A stretch of 8,608 nt of DNA from NCBI GenBank assembly GCA_012735355.1, contig JAAYHP010000484.1, positions 1-8,608 on the forward strand, read 5' to 3'. The first letter of the stretch is position 1. Each line of letters starts with the position of its first letter. Made by a program: the position numbers and the translations under genes. The notes beneath the pieces were generated by a model that saw only the letters and a list, made by a program, of their open reading frames with translations, was not told the origin of the DNA and searched no databases. This document shows, one piece after another, positions 1-7,715 of the stretch. The DNA is from Lysinibacillus sp. (lineage in GTDB: Bacteria; Bacillota; Bacilli; Bacillales_A; Planococcaceae).

Positions 1-71
1 ACTCCAATCAATTTTCGTTGCATATCATTTTTTTACTATGCTTCTTCACTGATTCTTAATTAAATTAGCTA

Positions 72-85
72 TATGTCCCAGCCTC
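72..85. repeat. One arm of a GAGGCTGGGACATA-type intergenic element
   Basis: On the plus strand the stretch reads TATGTCCCAGCCTC followed by TTTGTTTT; on the minus strand it is GAGGCTGGGACATA, lying 27 bases past the tkt stop codon. From general knowledge, GAGGCTGGGACA-type sequences recur between genes in Bacillales, often as one arm of a long hairpin or terminator. The matching arm is not inside this window, so if it exists it lies beyond position 1. No other convincing terminator hairpin for tkt is visible in positions 1-112. The recall of the family is moderate, not checked. Confidence 0.45.
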
Positions 86-112
86 TTTGTTTTCGAAATG
101 TTTTTATTTATA

Positions 113-2107
113 TTATAGCGCTTTTACTTTAGCAACAACGTTTTCTACAGAGAAGCCGTATTTTTCCATTACGATTTCTCCTGGAGCACTTGCACCGAAC
201 TTGTCGATAGCAAGAACGTCTCCTTCTGTGCCAACGTATTTATGCCAGCCAAGGGAAGATCCCATTTCAATCGCTAAACGTTTTGTCACCGCTTTAGGTA
301 AAACAGATTCTTTATATTCAGCTGATTGTTTATCGAAACGATCAAAGGAAGGCATTGAAACAACTGAAACATCCATTCCTTCTTCACGTAACTTACGTTG
401 AGCTTCAACAGCTAACGAAACTTCCGAACCTGTTGCAATAAGGATAGCATCAGGTGTTTCTTTTGTTGCTGGTGATACAACGTATGCCCCTTTTGCTACA
501 CCTTCTTTTGCTAAAGTCCCAGTGTTTTCAAGAACCGGTAAGTTTTGACGAGACAATACTAAAATCGTTGGTTGATCTTTTGATTGAATAGCAAGCTTCC
601 ATGCTTCAGCAGATTCGTTAGCATCGGCTGGACGAATAACCGAAACGTTCGGCATTGCACGGAATGAAGCTAAATGTTCAATCGGTTCGTGAGTTGGTCC
701 GTCTTCCCCTACTGCGATGGAGTCGTGAGTAAATACATACGTTACAGGTAATCCCATTAACGCAGATAAACGAACTGCTGGGCGAACGTAGTCAGAGAAT
801 ACGAAGAACGTACCACCGAACACGTTTAAACCACCGTGTAAAGCCATACCGTTTAATGCAGCGCCCATAGCGAATTCACGCACACCAAACCAAATGTTTC
901 GGCCTTCAGGTGTTTCTGCAGAGAAATCGCCGCCACCTTTAATCGTCGTTTTATTGGAACCAGCTAAGTCTGCACTTCCTCCAAAGAAAGATGGAACTTT
1001 TTTCGCTAAAGCGTTGATGACATCTCCTGAAGAAGAACGAGTTGCAATCGATTTTCCAGCTTCATATGTTGGAATTTCTGCATCAAAGTCTTCAGGTAAT
1101 TCGTTATTCATTGCTTTAATGAATTGTTCAGCTAATTCCGGATATTCCTTTTTGTAGCTTTCGAATTTCGCATTCCATTCTGTTTCAGCTTGTACACCTT
1201 GCACTTCCGCTGCCGCTTTGAATGTATCGTAAACTTCTTGCGGAATTTCAAATGGTTCATGATTCCAACCATAATATTCTTTCGTTAATTTAATTTCATC
1301 TGCTCCAAGAGGCGCACCGTGAACATCCGATTTACCAGATTTGTTAGGTGAACCATAACCGATCACTGTTTTGATTTCTATTAACGTTGGTTTTCCCTTT
1401 GAATGCTTCGCTTGTTCAATAGCCTTATTAATGGCATCCACATCTGTGCCATCTTCTACACGAATGTAGTTCCAGCCGTAAGATTCGAAGCGTTTTTGAA
1501 TGTCTTCAGAGAAGGCTTTATTTAAATCCCCATCTAAAGAAATATCATTTGAATCGTAAAGGATAATTAATTTTTCAAGTTGCAAGTGACCAGCTAAAGA
1601 AATAGCTTCTGCAGCTACCCCTTCCATTAAGTCCCCATCACCACATAAAGCATACGTATAATGGTCAACAATTTCATGGCCAGGTTTATTATAAATGGCT
1701 GCTAAATGACGTTCAGCCATCGCCATACCGACAGCCATGCCAATACCTTGTCCAAGTGGACCTGTTGTTGCTTCCACACCAACTGTATGGCCATATTCTG
1801 GGTGACCTGGTGTTTTCGATCCCCATTGACGGAAGTTTTTAATATCATCCATTTCAAGGCCATATCCACCTAAATGAAGTAGGCTATATAAAAGCATTGA
1901 ACCGTGTCCTGCAGAAAGAACGAAACGGTCGCGATTGTACCATTTTGGGTTATTTGGATTATGGCGTAATTGTTTAGTCCATAGAGTGTAAGCCATTGGC
2001 GCAGCACCCATTGGAAGACCTGGGTGTCCAGAGTTTGCCTTTTCAATGGCATCGATTGATAAAGTTCGGATAGCATTAATTGCTAGTAAATCCGCTGTAG
2101 TTGTCAT
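113..2107 (-). CDS. tkt: Transketolase
   Basis: This is a thiamine-diphosphate enzyme that moves two-carbon ketol units between sugar phosphates in the non-oxidative pentose phosphate pathway, in the cytoplasm. The 664-residue length is typical of bacterial transketolases. Visible hallmarks are the substrate-binding His in SGHPG (residue 28), the ThDP/metal motif GDGDLMEG (156-163) with the partner Asn at 187, the central [12 protein letters not shown] (376-387), the catalytic Glu of GVREF (411) and the THDS...GEDGPTHEP substrate loop (460-475). The ATG is preceded by AAAGGA (2117-2122) at 9-base spacing. It lies 168 bases downstream of ynzC on the same strand, the order known from Bacillus subtilis. 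I see no frameshift or missing key residue, and the function assignment is very secure. Confidence 0.98.
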   Translation of the reverse strand: MTTTADLLAINAIRTLSIDAIEKANSGHPGLPMGAAPMAYTLWTKQLRHNPNNPKWYNRDRFVLSAGHGSMLLYSLLHLGGYGLEMDDIKNFRQWGSKTPGHPEYGHTVGVEATTGPLGQGIGMAVGMAMAERHLAAIYNKPGHEIVDHYTYALCGDGDLMEGVAAEAISLAGHLQLEKLIILYDSNDISLDGDLNKAFSEDIQKRFESYGWNYIRVEDGTDVDAINKAIEQAKHSKGKPTLIEIKTVIGYGSPNKSGKSDVHGAPLGADEIKLTKEYYGWNHEPFEIPQEVYDTFKAAAEVQGVQAETEWNAKFESYKKEYPELAEQFIKAMNNELPEDFDAEIPTYEAGKSIATRSSSGDVINALAKKVPSFFGGSADLAGSNKTTIKGGGDFSAETPEGRNIWFGVREFAMGAALNGMALHGGLNVFGGTFFVFSDYVRPAVRLSALMGLPVTYVFTHDSIAVGEDGPTHEPIEHLASFRAMPNVSVIRPADANESAEAWKLAIQSKDQPTILVLSRQNLPVLENTGTLAKEGVAKGAYVVSPATKETPDAILIATGSEVSLAVEAQRKLREEGMDVSVVSMPSFDRFDKQSAEYKESVLPKAVTKRLAIEMGSSLGWHKYVGTEGDVLAIDKFGASAPGEIVMEKYGFSVENVVAKVKAL

Positions 2108-2132
2108 TACTTGACATCCTTTCTCGTGCTAA

Positions 2133-2160
2133 ATAGTAGTATCGTATTCAGTTTAGACAA
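2133..2160 (-). promoter_or_regulatory. Candidate sigma-A promoter of tkt, proximal
   Basis: On the minus strand TTGTCT (2155-2160) and TACTAT (2133-2138) are separated by 16 bases, about 25 bases upstream of the tkt start codon. Each hexamer matches the consensus at four of six positions. It is plausible but unproven, and it competes with the distal candidate at 2225-2253. Confidence 0.35.
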
Positions 2161-2224
2161 CATTTTAATAGAAAACAATCTATTTTTAAGGAATGTCATA
2201 TTTTTTACATTCAAAATAAGAGTT

Positions 2225-2253
2225 ATTATATAGAAGTTTGTTCTACCAATTAA
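2225..2253 (-). promoter_or_regulatory. Candidate sigma-A promoter of tkt, distal
   Basis: On the minus strand a perfect TATAAT (2225-2230) lies 17 bases from a weak -35 TTAATT (2248-2253). It would give a tkt leader of roughly 110 bases. No riboswitch-like or stable hairpin structure was recognised in that leader. Confidence 0.4.
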
Positions 2254-2275
2254 AACAAAGGTGATAGTACGTCAA

Positions 2276-2506
2276 TTAATTCAATTTATTTCGACGAATT
2301 TGCTTCACCTTTTCCGGCGTAACATCATTTCCTTCCATATCAAAAACTTGCACATTTTCTATTGTTTCTCTAAAAGAAGCGCGGAAAGACTCTAAATATT
2401 CTTTACGTAACAGTGTACGTTCTTTTGCCTCTGCTTCCGTTAGCTTACCCTCTTTCGCTTTTTTTGAAAGTTCATTAATGCGGGCGATTTTTTCTTTTGA
2501 TAACAT
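2276..2506 (-). CDS. ynzC: YnzC family small protein (DUF896), SOS operon
   Basis: This 76-residue, highly charged, probably all-alpha cytoplasmic protein begins MLSKEKIARINELSKKAKEG and has the KEGKLTEAEAKERTLLRKEYL pattern (split here: KEGKLTEAEAKER, then TLLRKEYL) typical of the DUF896/YnzC family, about 77 residues in B. subtilis. The family folds as a short helical hairpin; its biochemical role is not known to me. The reading frame stays open to an ATG at 2548, but the start at 2506 is chosen because AAAGGTG lies 8 bases before it and because it gives the family's normal length. It is the last gene of the yneA-yneB-ynzC operon, 64 bases after yneB, and should be LexA-controlled through the yneA promoter. 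Confidence 0.9.
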   Translation of the reverse strand: MLSKEKIARINELSKKAKEGKLTEAEAKERTLLRKEYLESFRASFRETIENVQVFDMEGNDVTPEKVKQIRRNKLN

Positions 2507-2514
2507 TCCATTCA

Positions 2515-2521
2515 CACCTTT
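2515..2521 (-). promoter_or_regulatory. Ribosome binding site deciding the ynzC start
   Basis: AAAGGTG on the minus strand sits 8 bases upstream of the ATG at 2506. The upstream in-frame ATG at 2548 has no comparable site, which supports the shorter protein. Confidence 0.75.
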
Positions 2522-2570
2522 CACTTCAATACTTTTAAGAATATGCAAAATAGCTTAGAAGCGCAATAAT

Positions 2571-3558
<988 letters not shown>

Positions 3559-3565
3559 ACATAAA

Positions 3566-3573
3566 CCCCCTTT
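3566..3573 (-). promoter_or_regulatory. Ribosome binding site deciding the yneA start
   Basis: AAAGGGGG on the minus strand is 7 bases from the ATG at 3558. It excludes the upstream in-frame ATG at 3624, which would have to be translated from within the promoter. Confidence 0.8.
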
Positions 3574-3575
3574 TA

Positions 3576-3589
3576 CGAATGTTTGTTCG
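3576..3589. promoter_or_regulatory. LexA (SOS) box 1
   Basis: The site reads CGAATGTTTGTTCG, a close match to the Bacillus LexA operator CGAAC-N4-GTTCG. It lies just downstream of the yneA -10, near the expected transcription start, so bound LexA should block initiation or escape. Confidence 0.88.
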
Positions 3590-3595
3590 ATATTT

Positions 3596-3624
3596 AATTT
3601 AATACGAACAAACGTTTTTGTCAA
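3596..3624 (-). promoter_or_regulatory. yneA operon promoter (sigma-A)
   Basis: On the minus strand a perfect -35 TTGACA (3619-3624) is followed after 17 bases by TAAATT (3596-3601). LexA box 2 fills the spacer and box 1 lies just downstream, the arrangement of a tightly repressed strong promoter. Confidence 0.85.
3605..3618. promoter_or_regulatory. LexA (SOS) box 2
   Basis: The site reads CGAACAAACGTTTT, matching CGAACRNRYGTTYC except at the last base. It sits inside the spacer between the -35 and -10 of the yneA promoter. Confidence 0.9.
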
Positions 3625-3634
3625 TACATTTTCT

Positions 3635-3648
3635 CGAACTTGTGTTTG
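3635..3648. promoter_or_regulatory. LexA (SOS) box 3
   Basis: The site reads CGAACTTGTGTTTG, with intact half-site CGAAC and GTT in the right positions. It overlaps the putative lexA -35, so it probably serves lexA autoregulation, and it is also just upstream of the yneA -35. Confidence 0.82.
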
Positions 3649-3674
3649 CTTTTTTGATAGACCATTGCTATACT
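3646..3674 (+). promoter_or_regulatory. lexA promoter (candidate)
   Basis: TTGCTT (3646-3651) and TATACT (3669-3674) are 17 bases apart, with the -35 overlapping LexA box 3. The -35 is weak, consistent with a modest autoregulated promoter. The leader to the lexA start would be about 35-40 bases. Confidence 0.6.
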
Positions 3675-3718
3675 ATATGTAAATAAAATGTAAAACTATT
3701 CTCATAGAGGTGACCTTG

Positions 3719-4342
3719 ATGGAAAAACTATCAAAAAGGCAACAACAAATTCTCACATTTATACAAGAAGAAGTTCGCACGAAAGGTTATCCTCCTTCGG
3801 TTCGAGAAATTGGTGAAGCAGTTGGGCTTGCCTCTAGTTCAACAGTACACGGTCACCTTTCTCGCCTAGAAGACAAAGGATATATTCGAAGAGATCCAAC
3901 GAAGCCTCGAGCAATCGAAATATTATATCAAGATGCAAACGAATCGATTGAAAAACAACCTGTCGTACACGTACCATTAGTCGGAAAAGTAACTGCTGGT
4001 AATCCCATAACAGCCATTGAAAACATTGAAGAATACTTCCCTCTTCCTGCAACTTACGGTACAAGTGAAGATCAATTGTTCATGTTAGAAGTTATGGGAG
4101 ATTCGATGATTGAAGCGGGCATTTTAGATGGAGATTACGTTATCGTGAAAAAACAATCCACTGCTAACAATGGAGATATTGTCGTTGCAATGACAGAAGA
4201 TGATGAAGCAACGGTAAAACGATTCTTTAAAGAAAAGGATCATTTCCGCTTGCAACCAGAAAATTCAACGATGGATCCAATCATCGTAAATCAAGTAACG
4301 ATTTTAGGAACTGTGGTCGGATTGTATCGTCAAATCCACTAA
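3719..4342 (+). CDS. lexA: LexA, SOS repressor and self-cleaving protease
   Basis: LexA represses SOS genes and cleaves itself when stimulated by RecA filaments. The 207-residue protein has a winged helix DNA-binding domain at about 1-65 ([20 protein letters not shown] as recognition region) and a C-terminal S24 peptidase domain. The cleavage bond is Ala93-Gly94 in VTAGNP; the catalytic dyad is Ser129 (MGDSM) and Lys167 (ATVKRFF), all intact. Length and sequence are close to B. subtilis LexA (205 residues). GTG 3710 and TTG 3716 are also in frame, but ATG 3719 is chosen because AGAGG ends 8 bases before it and because MEKLSKRQ aligns with the family start. It diverges from yneA across the three LexA boxes, and a hairpin terminator follows. 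Confidence 0.98.
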   Translation: MEKLSKRQQQILTFIQEEVRTKGYPPSVREIGEAVGLASSSTVHGHLSRLEDKGYIRRDPTKPRAIEILYQDANESIEKQPVVHVPLVGKVTAGNPITAIENIEEYFPLPATYGTSEDQLFMLEVMGDSMIEAGILDGDYVIVKKQSTANNGDIVVAMTEDDEATVKRFFKEKDHFRLQPENSTMDPIIVNQVTILGTVVGLYRQIH

Positions 4343-4365
4343 AAATCTCAAAGTGGGCAAAATGA

Positions 4366-4399
4366 AAAACTCGCAATTGTTTGTTAGATTGCGAGTTTT
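4366..4399. terminator. Bidirectional terminator between lexA and the C26 hydrolase
   Basis: AAAACTCGCAAT (4366-4377) and ATTGCGAGTTTT (4388-4399) form a perfect 12-bp stem with a 10-base loop. The A/T-rich ends of the stem supply a U tract on either strand, which suits the convergent genes on both sides (lexA stop at 4342, hydrolase stop at 4412). Confidence 0.88.
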
Positions 4400-4411
4400 C
4401 ATCTTTCTTCG

Positions 4412-5122
4412 CTAAGTTTTATTCAATGTGCACGCTGCTACAAATTCTTCAAATAATTTCATTGAATTTTTCTCACCCTTTGCTACCAATTCTTCAGGAT
4501 GCCATTGAACGCCGATGCAAAAGCTTGCTGTTTTGTGTTCCACTGCCTCGATGATGCCGTCCTTTGCCTGTCCGATAATTTGAAGATTATTTGCAATATC
4601 TTTAATAGCTTGGTGATGAAAAGAATTTACTAAAATGTTTGTTTCCTTAAACATCTTGTGTAGTTTACTATTTTCTTTTAGCTGTACGTAGTGGGAAGTT
4701 TCGTGACGAGGAGATGTTTGTGCATGAAGCAATCTATCCCGTTTACTTTGGGAGTAAATGTCTTGATAAAGCGTTCCCCCTAGGGCAACATTTAATATTT
4801 GTAGACCGCGACATATGCCTAAAATAGGAATATTGTGTTGCAGTGCTTTTTTTGTCCATTGAATTTCATATTCATCACGCTCAGTTAAAACCTTTCCTAA
4901 TTTCAGTTGAGGTTCCTCTCCAAAAAGCAAAGGATTGATATCCCCTCCCCCCGTAAGCAATAGCCCATCGATTGTTGCTAGGAATTGGTCCATTTCCTTT
5001 TCCGGTGTAAAAGGAAGGCTAACTGGAAGCCCTCCTGCCTGAAGCAACGCTTTTACATATGACTCGTTTAAACGGTAGCTCCCTTCATGAAAATCCATCG
5101 TAATCCCTATAAACGGTTTAAT
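4412..5122 (-). CDS. Class I glutamine amidotransferase-like hydrolase (peptidase C26, PuuD-like)
   Basis: The family hydrolyses gamma-glutamyl amide bonds, for example gamma-glutamyl-GABA in putrescine breakdown; the true substrate here cannot be told from sequence. Starting at 5122 the product has 236 residues and begins (I/M)KPFIGITMDF. Motifs are TGGGDINP (57-64), the nucleophile elbow GICRG with Cys104, and QWHPE with His208 and Glu210, giving a complete Cys-His-Glu triad. The first ATG (5098) would remove KPFIGIT, the first core beta strand of this fold. The only suitable upstream start is ATT at 5120-5122, with GGGGGTG 5 bases before it. The frame closes at TAA 5153-5155. No polyamine genes adjoin it. 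Family assignment is sure; the start is an inference. Confidence 0.88.
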   Translation of the reverse strand: MKPFIGITMDFHEGSYRLNESYVKALLQAGGLPVSLPFTPEKEMDQFLATIDGLLLTGGGDINPLLFGEEPQLKLGKVLTERDEYEIQWTKKALQHNIPILGICRGLQILNVALGGTLYQDIYSQSKRDRLLHAQTSPRHETSHYVQLKENSKLHKMFKETNILVNSFHHQAIKDIANNLQIIGQAKDGIIEAVEHKTASFCIGVQWHPEELVAKGEKNSMKLFEEFVAACTLNKT

Positions 5123-5127
5123 ATCGA

Positions 5128-5134
5128 CACCCCC
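5128..5134 (-). promoter_or_regulatory. Ribosome binding site supporting an AUU start
   Basis: GGGGGTG on the minus strand lies 5 bases before the in-frame ATT at 5122. ATG 5098 has only a weak AGGGA with 5-base spacing. The strong site favours initiation at the non-canonical codon. Confidence 0.5.
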
Positions 5135-5151
5135 ATTAGCCCTTTTGATGA

Positions 5152-5157
5152 ATTATA
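5152..5157 (-). promoter_or_regulatory. Possible -10 of the C26 hydrolase gene
   Basis: A perfect TATAAT on the minus strand is 29 bases upstream of the proposed start, preceded by TGCA. No good -35 is found at 16-18 bases, so the promoter might depend on an activator or on upstream DNA such as the adjacent repeat array. This is tentative. Confidence 0.35.
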
Positions 5158-5186
5158 TGCAGGTGCGGTAAGGAATACTTGTAGCA

Positions 5187-5413
5187 ATTGCTAAATGGAT
5201 TCGCTATGTGCTCGAGTCACGGCTTTGTCAATCTGAGTCGCGACTCTTTCCGACCGAATTGAGTCGCTATACGCCCGAATCACACCTTTATTCGCCCGAA
5301 TCGATTCACCATCCGCCCGAATTACTTCGCCATCCGCCCGAGTCACCGCTTTCCGCCCAAAACGCCTATCTTTCTACCAAAGTAGCCAATCTTTCTGCAG
5401 AATTCACTAATTT
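5187..5413. repeat. Array of about eleven degenerate 21-bp direct repeats
   Basis: Reading the plus strand, units start at 5187, 5208, 5229, 5250, 5271, 5292, 5313, 5334, 5353, 5374 and 5395; nine are 21 bases and two (5334, 5395) are 19. The best conserved core is CCGCCCGAATCA/TC followed by TTCGCCAT or CTTTAT; units at 5271-5352 agree best and both ends decay. The array is visibly richer in C and G than its surroundings. Period 21 equals seven codons, so the plus frame stays open (5208-5456) with a PES/PEL heptad, but there is no ribosome site and the flanks do not code. It lies directly upstream of the C26 hydrolase promoter region. The function is unknown to me; similar degenerate intergenic arrays may exist in related genera. 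Confidence 0.85.
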
Positions 5414-5549
5414 CGAATTCAATCAGGAGAAAGAATTACATCTATTTGCACTGTAAATTTTAAAAAGTGGGGAAAATTATTCAACAAATGATCCTAAATC
5501 AGATGAAAATTACAGTTCACAACGGCTGACAACTTATGCAACAAATTAA
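5414..5549. other. Non-coding stretch, nothing recognised
   Basis: This AT-rich stretch lies between the repeat array and the terminator of the pilus operon. I see no gene, RNA, palindrome or convincing promoter in it. The first bases (CGAATTCAATC) may be a last decayed repeat unit. Confidence 0.5.
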
Positions 5550-5577
5550 AACCCAAGAGAAATTAATCCCTTGGGTT
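5550..5577 (-). terminator. Terminator of the pilus operon
   Basis: AACCCAAG (5550-5557) and CTTGGGTT (5570-5577) form an 8-bp stem with a 12-base loop. On the minus strand the hairpin is followed by TTTTAATTTGTT, a usable U-rich tail. It lies 41 bases after the prepilin peptidase stop codon. Confidence 0.8.
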
Positions 5578-5618
5578 AGTTACCATAAAAAATATTCAAT
5601 TGTTTTGAGAACACTTTT

Positions 5619-6371
5619 CTAAAACAATCCCATATACCAATCAACCATATTGTCGCCATAAAAATACACTATGACAGCGGCTAATGCGATGGATGGTCCA
5701 AAAGGAACGGGGCTTTTTCGGTCTTGACCGCGAACTTTCAACACGATGAAGCCTACAATCATTCCAATTACTGAAGCGACAAACAACGTCAACAACGTGT
5801 TCACCGTCCCTAGCACAAGACCAATTAAAAAGAATAGCTTAATATCGCCGCCGCCCATTCCGCCTTTCGAAATGACCGCAATCAATAGCAAAATTCCAAA
5901 CCCTACCACCGCACCAAGGGCCGCATCCCACCAAACATTTAATGGAGACACAGCTCGTCCAACGATAAGAAACGGCAAGAAAAAAAGAAGCACTTTATCT
6001 GGAATAATCATATACGCAATATCGGAAACAACGATAATCACTAACAACGACATAAAGAAAAGTGCAACTAACAATTCAAGGGACAAACCGAGCTGCCAGT
6101 AACTAAATACAAACAACAGCCCAGTAATCAATTCCATAAAGAAATAAATCGGTGAAATTTTCGAACCGCACGTGCGGCATTTTCCGCGTAAAAATATGTA
6201 CGAAAATACTGACACTAAATCAACAACAGTTAACTGCCGATTACAACTCGTACAATGGGATGGCGGTGTGACGATGGATTCCCCTTTCGGAATCCTCAGT
6301 CCCACCACATTATAAAATGAACCTAACACAATCCCAAAAAGGAATAAAAAGATCGAGTATACAATTTCCAT
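5619..6371 (-). CDS. Prepilin peptidase / N-methyltransferase (PilD/ComC type)
   Basis: This integral membrane aspartic protease cuts the leader peptide of type IV prepilins or pseudopilins and usually methylates the new N-terminus. The 250-residue length is normal. The N-terminal domain begins GSFYNVVGLRIPKGES and carries two CxxC pairs (Cys40/43 and Cys65/68), a zinc-binding feature. The catalytic aspartates are Asp117 (VVSDIAYMIIPD) and Asp176 in the GxGD motif GGMGGGDIKLF. About seven or eight hydrophobic segments follow. GAGGAG lies 8 bases before the ATG. It is the last gene of the pilM-N-O operon, 28 bases after pilO. It could be called pilD or comC; the pil context favours a pilus role, but it may also serve competence pseudopilins. 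Confidence 0.94.
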   Translation of the reverse strand: MEIVYSIFLFLFGIVLGSFYNVVGLRIPKGESIVTPPSHCTSCNRQLTVVDLVSVFSYIFLRGKCRTCGSKISPIYFFMELITGLLFVFSYWQLGLSLELLVALFFMSLLVIIVVSDIAYMIIPDKVLLFFLPFLIVGRAVSPLNVWWDAALGAVVGFGILLLIAVISKGGMGGGDIKLFFLIGLVLGTVNTLLTLFVASVIGMIVGFIVLKVRGQDRKSPVPFGPSIALAAVIVYFYGDNMVDWYMGLF

Positions 6372-6399
6372 GCAAAGCGCTCCTCACAAACCCTCTCGA

Positions 6400-7104
6400 T
6401 TACACTTCACCTTCATAATAGAACGTAGTCACTTGAACAGTTGCTTCAATGCTACCTACAGGAATATCAGACAGTTCAAGCTCTTCCCCAGGCAAAGCAA
6501 ATTCGATAATATCGATGTGCATAATTCGCTCAATTTTTTCGATTTCTTTAATAAATGCAACTAAATGATCAAAATCTGGAGAAGCAACAACTATTTCAAA
6601 GGTTACTAATTTTAACTCTGGCGGTAAAGACTCTTGAGAAATCGTTGATACTGGTGTTTCCTCTTGTTCTTCACCTTCCGTACTACCTTCCTCTACAGTT
6701 CCATCCGTACCCTCCTCTTCTTCCGACGAAGCATACGGATTTTCCAATTCCGTTTCCGAAACGAGGTCATCATAGTTATTAAATTCGATAGTTAAAATTT
6801 TTGTACCGGATACGTACTGAGTTTCTTCAATATTTAAAACTAAATTTTCTAAGCTTCTTGTAGCAGGTACTTTTTTACGCATATTGATAAGCGTAGCATG
6901 GTCTAAACTTCTATTCGCATTGATCTCTTCAATTTGTTCTTGAAGCGATGCAATTTCAGATTGGGTTGTTGAAATGGAACTTTGCAACATCTCCACTTCT
7001 TCTTTTTTCGGTAAAATTACATAATAATATAGAGCAAATAATAACGCTGCTACGAGGGCAATTAGTAAAAGTGTTCCCGAATTTTTCCCGCTGGATAATT
7101 TCAT
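6400..7104 (-). CDS. pilO: PilO-like type IV pilus assembly protein
   Basis: PilO pairs with PilN in the membrane to form the alignment complex of type IV pili. The 234-residue product has a short cytoplasmic N-terminus, one membrane helix at about 11-30, a coiled coil at about 33-65 (KKEEVEMLQSSIS, SEIASLQEQIEEIN), then a C-terminal ferredoxin-like region (about 163-230, KLVTFEIVVASPDFDHLVAF). Between them is a very acidic, low-complexity stretch at about 117-152 with runs of Glu. Its ATG overlaps the pilN stop as ATGA, with GGAGGTG 7 bases upstream. Sequence similarity to PilO is weak by nature, so the call rests on topology and on its place between pilN and the peptidase gene. Confidence 0.85.
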   Translation of the reverse strand: MKLSSGKNSGTLLLIALVAALLFALYYYVILPKKEEVEMLQSSISTTQSEIASLQEQIEEINANRSLDHATLINMRKKVPATRSLENLVLNIEETQYVSGTKILTIEFNNYDDLVSETELENPYASSEEEEGTDGTVEEGSTEGEEQEETPVSTISQESLPPELKLVTFEIVVASPDFDHLVAFIKEIEKIERIMHIDIIEFALPGEELELSDIPVGSIEATVQVTTFYYEGEV

Positions 7105-7715
7105 GATTCAACACCTCCAGCAGCTAAATAATTACTATTAATAAATAGAGTAAATACGACTTCATATCGAGGAACTTCATAGAAATTCGCCCGATTATCA
7201 ACAGTCACTTCTTCCCCTTCATCTGTAACTCTATTCGGCATAATCTCAAAATGTTCGATAGATGTTACTTGAACATCTTGGAAATAAGCGCTATTTACTA
7301 ACTTCGATAAATAGCTAGAAATATCGCTTAGCGTTTCAAAATCCATCGTTACTTCAGCAGTCGTTGCATCGAAGGCATACTCTCTTAAATAAGAATGCCC
7401 TGGTTGCAAGCGAATCGTTTCATCAATAATTGGTGACACAGGGTAAGAAATCATTTCAACAAATTCCACCGATTGCTCTAGTGAACCTGTGTTCATTGTC
7501 ATGTTGTCCAGTTCCGCTTCCAGCTGATCCCGCTCAGCAAGGACCGATTGCTCTTGCTCTTTTAATGTTGAAATTTCTCCTCGAATTTTAAAATATTGTA
7601 GGACAAAAAATGCCACCAATAATAAAACTATAATGGATATAAGAATATAAATGTTTTTCGTTGAAGTGGACTGCCTCTTTTCGACTTTCGGCAGCAGGTT
7701 AATATCTGGTATCAT
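7101..7715 (-). CDS. pilN: PilN-like type IV pilus assembly protein
   Basis: PilN links cytoplasmic PilM to the PilO partner outside the membrane. The 204-residue product starts with the PilM-binding motif IPDINLLPK (2-10), followed by a membrane helix at about 22-42, a coiled coil at about 44-72 (EISTLKEQEQSVLAERDQL) and a folded outer domain at about 85-195. Layout and length fit the PilN family. The ATG overlaps the pilM stop as ATGA, and a perfect AAGGAGG lies 7 bases before it inside the end of pilM, so translation is coupled. The conserved N-terminal motif makes this call firmer than the pilO one. Confidence 0.92.
   Translation of the reverse strand: MIPDINLLPKVEKRQSTSTKNIYILISIIVLLLVAFFVLQYFKIRGEISTLKEQEQSVLAERDQLEAELDNMTMNTGSLEQSVEFVEMISYPVSPIIDETIRLQPGHSYLREYAFDATTAEVTMDFETLSDISSYLSKLVNSAYFQDVQVTSIEHFEIMPNRVTDEGEEVTVDNRANFYEVPRYEVVFTLFINSNYLAAGGVES

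Noticed and set aside
894..1157. Plus-strand frame opposite tkt
   Set aside because: It is an antisense shadow of a well-conserved enzyme, with no ribosome site and no recognisable protein features. The same holds for 87-401 opposite tkt and 5746-6102 opposite the peptidase gene.
2507..2548. N-terminal extension of ynzC from ATG 2548
   Set aside because: The extension has no ribosome site and overruns the normal family length, while AAAGGTG is correctly placed for ATG 2506.
3559..3624. N-terminal extension of yneA from ATG 3624
   Set aside because: That ATG lies within the -35 of the yneA promoter and the extension would cover two LexA boxes, so it would not be transcribed.
5187..5413. CRISPR array or plasmid iteron origin
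   Set aside because: There is no alternation of constant repeats and unique spacers and no cas gene. The units are iteron-sized, but they are degenerate and no rep gene or AT-rich origin lies next to them.
5208..5456. Open plus-strand frame of 82 codons with a PES/PEL heptad pattern
   Set aside because: It comes from the 21-bp repeat period being a multiple of three. There is no ribosome site, the start codon would be GTG inside a repeat unit, and the last part does not continue the pattern.
6555..6782. Plus-strand frame opposite the acidic part of pilO
   Set aside because: Its leucine- and proline-rich reading is the complement of the Glu-rich codons of pilO; there is no ribosome site.
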